Below are positions 8,544 through 10,016 of a stretch of DNA of 10,016 bases, piece after piece (the stretch's first letter is position 1; each line of letters starts with the position of its first letter). The stretch comes from Calocera cornea HHB12733 (Eukaryota > Basidiomycota > Dacrymycetes > Dacrymycetales > Dacrymycetaceae), in contig KV424224.1 of the NCBI GenBank assembly GCA_001632435.1, positions 1 to 10,016 on the forward strand, read 5' to 3'. A model generated the notes under the pieces. The model was not told where the DNA came from. It ran no database searches and saw nothing but the letters and a program-made list of their open reading frames with translations. The position numbers and the translations under genes are program-made.

Positions 8544-9227
8544 TTAGGCGCCGTGCTCATACGCACTGTCCTTGTGGCTACTTCGCGTCCATGGGGTGTG
8601 TGAGGAGGCGGCTGGAAGACGGCCGTCGAGCTTCTCCCGGTCCTGCCCGTCGCCCCCCCCCAGTCTACGTATCAATGCGTTTGCCTCAGCCAAAGCGTCA
8701 TGCATCTCGGGATCCTTGTTCTGGGTTGTTAAGCCCACCTTCCCTCGGTTCGGAGGGGAAGGGGGTGAGCTGTGAGTAGGATGGATGCCGTGCGGGTCGG
8801 CAGCAGCGGCCCGAGCGTGTTGAGCAGGCGGCTGATGCACTTTGACTGAGGCCACCGTAGCCTGGGGTGTTGTGGGGCGTGGTACACGCGCGGCAGGCTG
8901 GTCCAGCTCGGGAACCTCGAAGTATTCCCGCGTGTTGTGTGGAAACGTATCGGGCTCTGAGAACGTGTGTGCAGTCTCGGGGAGGGTGGGAGTAAGTGGT
9001 TCTGATTTGATTAGGACTGAAGCAGCAGGCTGTTGCGAGTGCGTGGGGGTCCAGAACCCTTCCAGCGGGGAAGGTGGTACTTCGGTCGCGGAGGAGACTG
9101 AAAGGAGGGCAGGCGTATAGGGCGTTTGGAGTGGTGGCAAGGCAGTACGACGCGAGGGCTGGGTAGAAGGCGGACCTGTCCAGCCCGAATCTGGATCGGA
9201 GGTCATCGGTTTCGAGGGGGGGAGCAT
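8544..9227 (-). CDS. Pro/Ser/Thr-rich hypothetical protein, probably disordered
   Basis: This is one uninterrupted 227-residue frame from an ATG at 9227 preceded by a C-rich context (CATCCCAGCC). It is dominated by Pro, Ser, Thr and Ala, with many S/T-P sites (SPLEGFWTPTHS, PTTPQ, SSPPSPP), little hydrophobic core, no signal peptide and no membrane segment. The only likely ordered part is a short helix near the C-terminus (EMHDALAEANALIRRLG, residues 174-190). At residues 73-80 IKSEPLTP fits the SUMO-acceptor consensus (hydrophobic-Lys-x-Glu) followed at the right spacing by T-P. Such composition is typical of fungal regulatory or scaffold proteins, but I recognise no family. Codon use and the sharp open frame support a real gene; an additional 3' or 5' exon cannot be excluded. 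Confidence 0.6.
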   Translation of the reverse strand: MLPPSKPMTSDPDSGWTGPPSTQPSRRTALPPLQTPYTPALLSVSSATEVPPSPLEGFWTPTHSQQPAASVLIKSEPLTPTLPETAHTFSEPDTFPHNTREYFEVPELDQPAARVPRPTTPQATVASVKVHQPPAQHARAAAADPHGIHPTHSSPPSPPNRGKVGLTTQNKDPEMHDALAEANALIRRLGGGDGQDREKLDGRLPAASSHTPWTRSSHKDSAYEHGA

Positions 9228-9685
9228 GGCTGGGATGGTTGAAGTGGTCTATGGAAGAGAACTCCCTCCTCTTGTGCTGCGCCGTTGTTTGCGGGGTCGT
9301 ACGGAAGCAAATGAAAGCTCGACTTTTGCCGGCAAAGGCGGAAAGGAAGAAAGACTGGGGGAGGGCCCAGAGAGGGGGAGATACTGTAGCGCTGGGTATG
9401 GGCCGGCGCTATGTTCCAATGTATCACCGTCTTCCGCCTAGCCCGGCACAGCCAAGGCGTGGGGGCGGGAGCGGTGTAAGAGCTCGCCCGGGCTACGGGT
9501 CGGGCACATTGAATGCCCCACTAGACCCCATGTGATCCGGGAGATTGACGAGAAACCCGTGCGGGAGGACTAATCCCGGCGCGCAGCCACACATTTTGCA
9601 TGGACGGGGGCGTAGTCGTCGACCTCTCGACCTCTTCTCACACCTTTGCCGTCATCGTTCTTCTTCCACACGCCACGTCTCTACA
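9228..9685. promoter_or_regulatory. shared upstream region of a divergent gene pair
   Basis: These 458 nt separate the minus-strand start at 9227 from the plus-strand start at 9686. Each end carries a pyrimidine-rich leader for its own gene: about 9335-9385 for the minus-strand gene, and 9621-9685 for the plus-strand gene (GACCTCTCGACCTCTTCTC, then TTCTTCTTCC). A perfect 12-nt palindrome, TTTGCCGGCAAA, lies at 9325-9336, with a second GCCGGC at 9402-9407. No TATA box is evident. Confidence 0.45.
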
Positions 9686-10016
9686 ATGTCTCTGCCAGGG
9701 GACCATGGTAAGCGCCTCCTGGCCTCATTGGCAGCTCAACGTGTGTTCTTACGCTCGTGGCGATCGGCAGAAGACCAGAAGGCCGTCGACTCGCGTGAGG
9801 ATATGGATGGGAACGTAGCTTTCGCATCTGCTACCATGCGCGGCAGACGCTACGGTATGTACCTCGGAGTGAGACAGCCCAATTCAAGGTACTGACTTCT
9901 AACCATCGATCGGGCGGCCCAGTCAAAGCCGATCGAGCTACAGTAAAGTTGGGACTTGACTCATCCAGTGGCGAGAGGTCGGGTACGGCAGGGAACGCCC
10001 TGTTCTTTGTGGCGGA
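9686..10016 (+). CDS. 5' part of a multi-exon gene, possibly a PP2C-type protein phosphatase
   Basis: Three exons can be read: 9686-9707, 9771-9854 and 9923 to the window edge. Introns are 63 nt (GTAAGC...CGGCAG, CTCAAC branch) and 68 nt (GTATGT...GCCCAG, CTAAC branch). Phases agree (1 and 1) and the third exon is open to the last base. The product starts MSLPGDHEDQKAVDSRED, then ASATMRGRRYVKADRATV and GTAGNALFFVA, with the next codon beginning GA. PP2C phosphatases (Mn/Mg-dependent Ser/Thr phosphatases) open with a G-R-x..x-DR strand and then F-x-V-x-DGHGG. The visible part fits that layout, but the diagnostic DGHGG would fall just past the edge. ATG choice rests on the CT-rich leader directly before it and on the donor 22 nt later. 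The gene is cut by the window; the family call is tentative. Confidence 0.55.

Noticed and set aside
1..10016. tRNA, rRNA, CRISPR or bacterial-type operon signals
   Set aside because: No cloverleaf with a matching T-loop, no spaced repeats and no ribosome-binding sites were seen; the gene structure is eukaryotic.

Overview
The window looks like nuclear DNA of a filamentous basidiomycete, most likely an Agaricomycete. Genes are monocistronic, lie on both strands and are broken by many short introns (about 38-130 nt) with GTRNGN donors, CTNAC-like branch sites and YAG acceptors. One gene has the F-box N-terminus (MHRAW..SELLDMF) that is greatly expanded in Agaricomycetes. There are no operons, Shine-Dalgarno sites, tRNAs, rRNAs or CRISPR arrays. 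Layout: (1) 28-1631, minus strand (perhaps starting at 1961): a seven-exon Ulp1/SENP-like cysteine protease (peptidase family C48). No single open frame shows it. Splicing the exons restores WLND, HWY, the LDS aspartate and QPN..DCG, with Ulp1-like residue spacing. (2) About 1960-5460, plus strand: a hard region with many short coding-like islands. The best is a phase-consistent seven-exon chain at 3138-4328 ending in an acidic coiled coil. Weaker islands lie at 2368-2646, 2861-3115, 4396-4539, 4819-5175 and 5070-5459. I recognise no family here; it may be one or more unknown genes or a decayed mobile element. (3) 5884-7733, minus: a 603-residue F-box protein in two exons with a 38-nt intron. 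(4) 8544-9227, minus: an intronless Pro/Ser/Thr-rich, probably disordered protein with a SUMO-acceptor-like motif. (5) 9686 to the right edge, plus: the first three exons of a gene whose visible part resembles the start of a PP2C-type phosphatase. Genes 4 and 5 diverge from a 458-nt shared upstream region. The genes do not form an obvious pathway. The two links worth noting are the head-to-head pair at the right end and the co-occurrence of a SUMO-protease-like gene with a protein carrying a SUMO-acceptor-like motif. The second link is only suggestive. All exon boundaries are read by eye from splice signals and frame continuity and lack transcript support.
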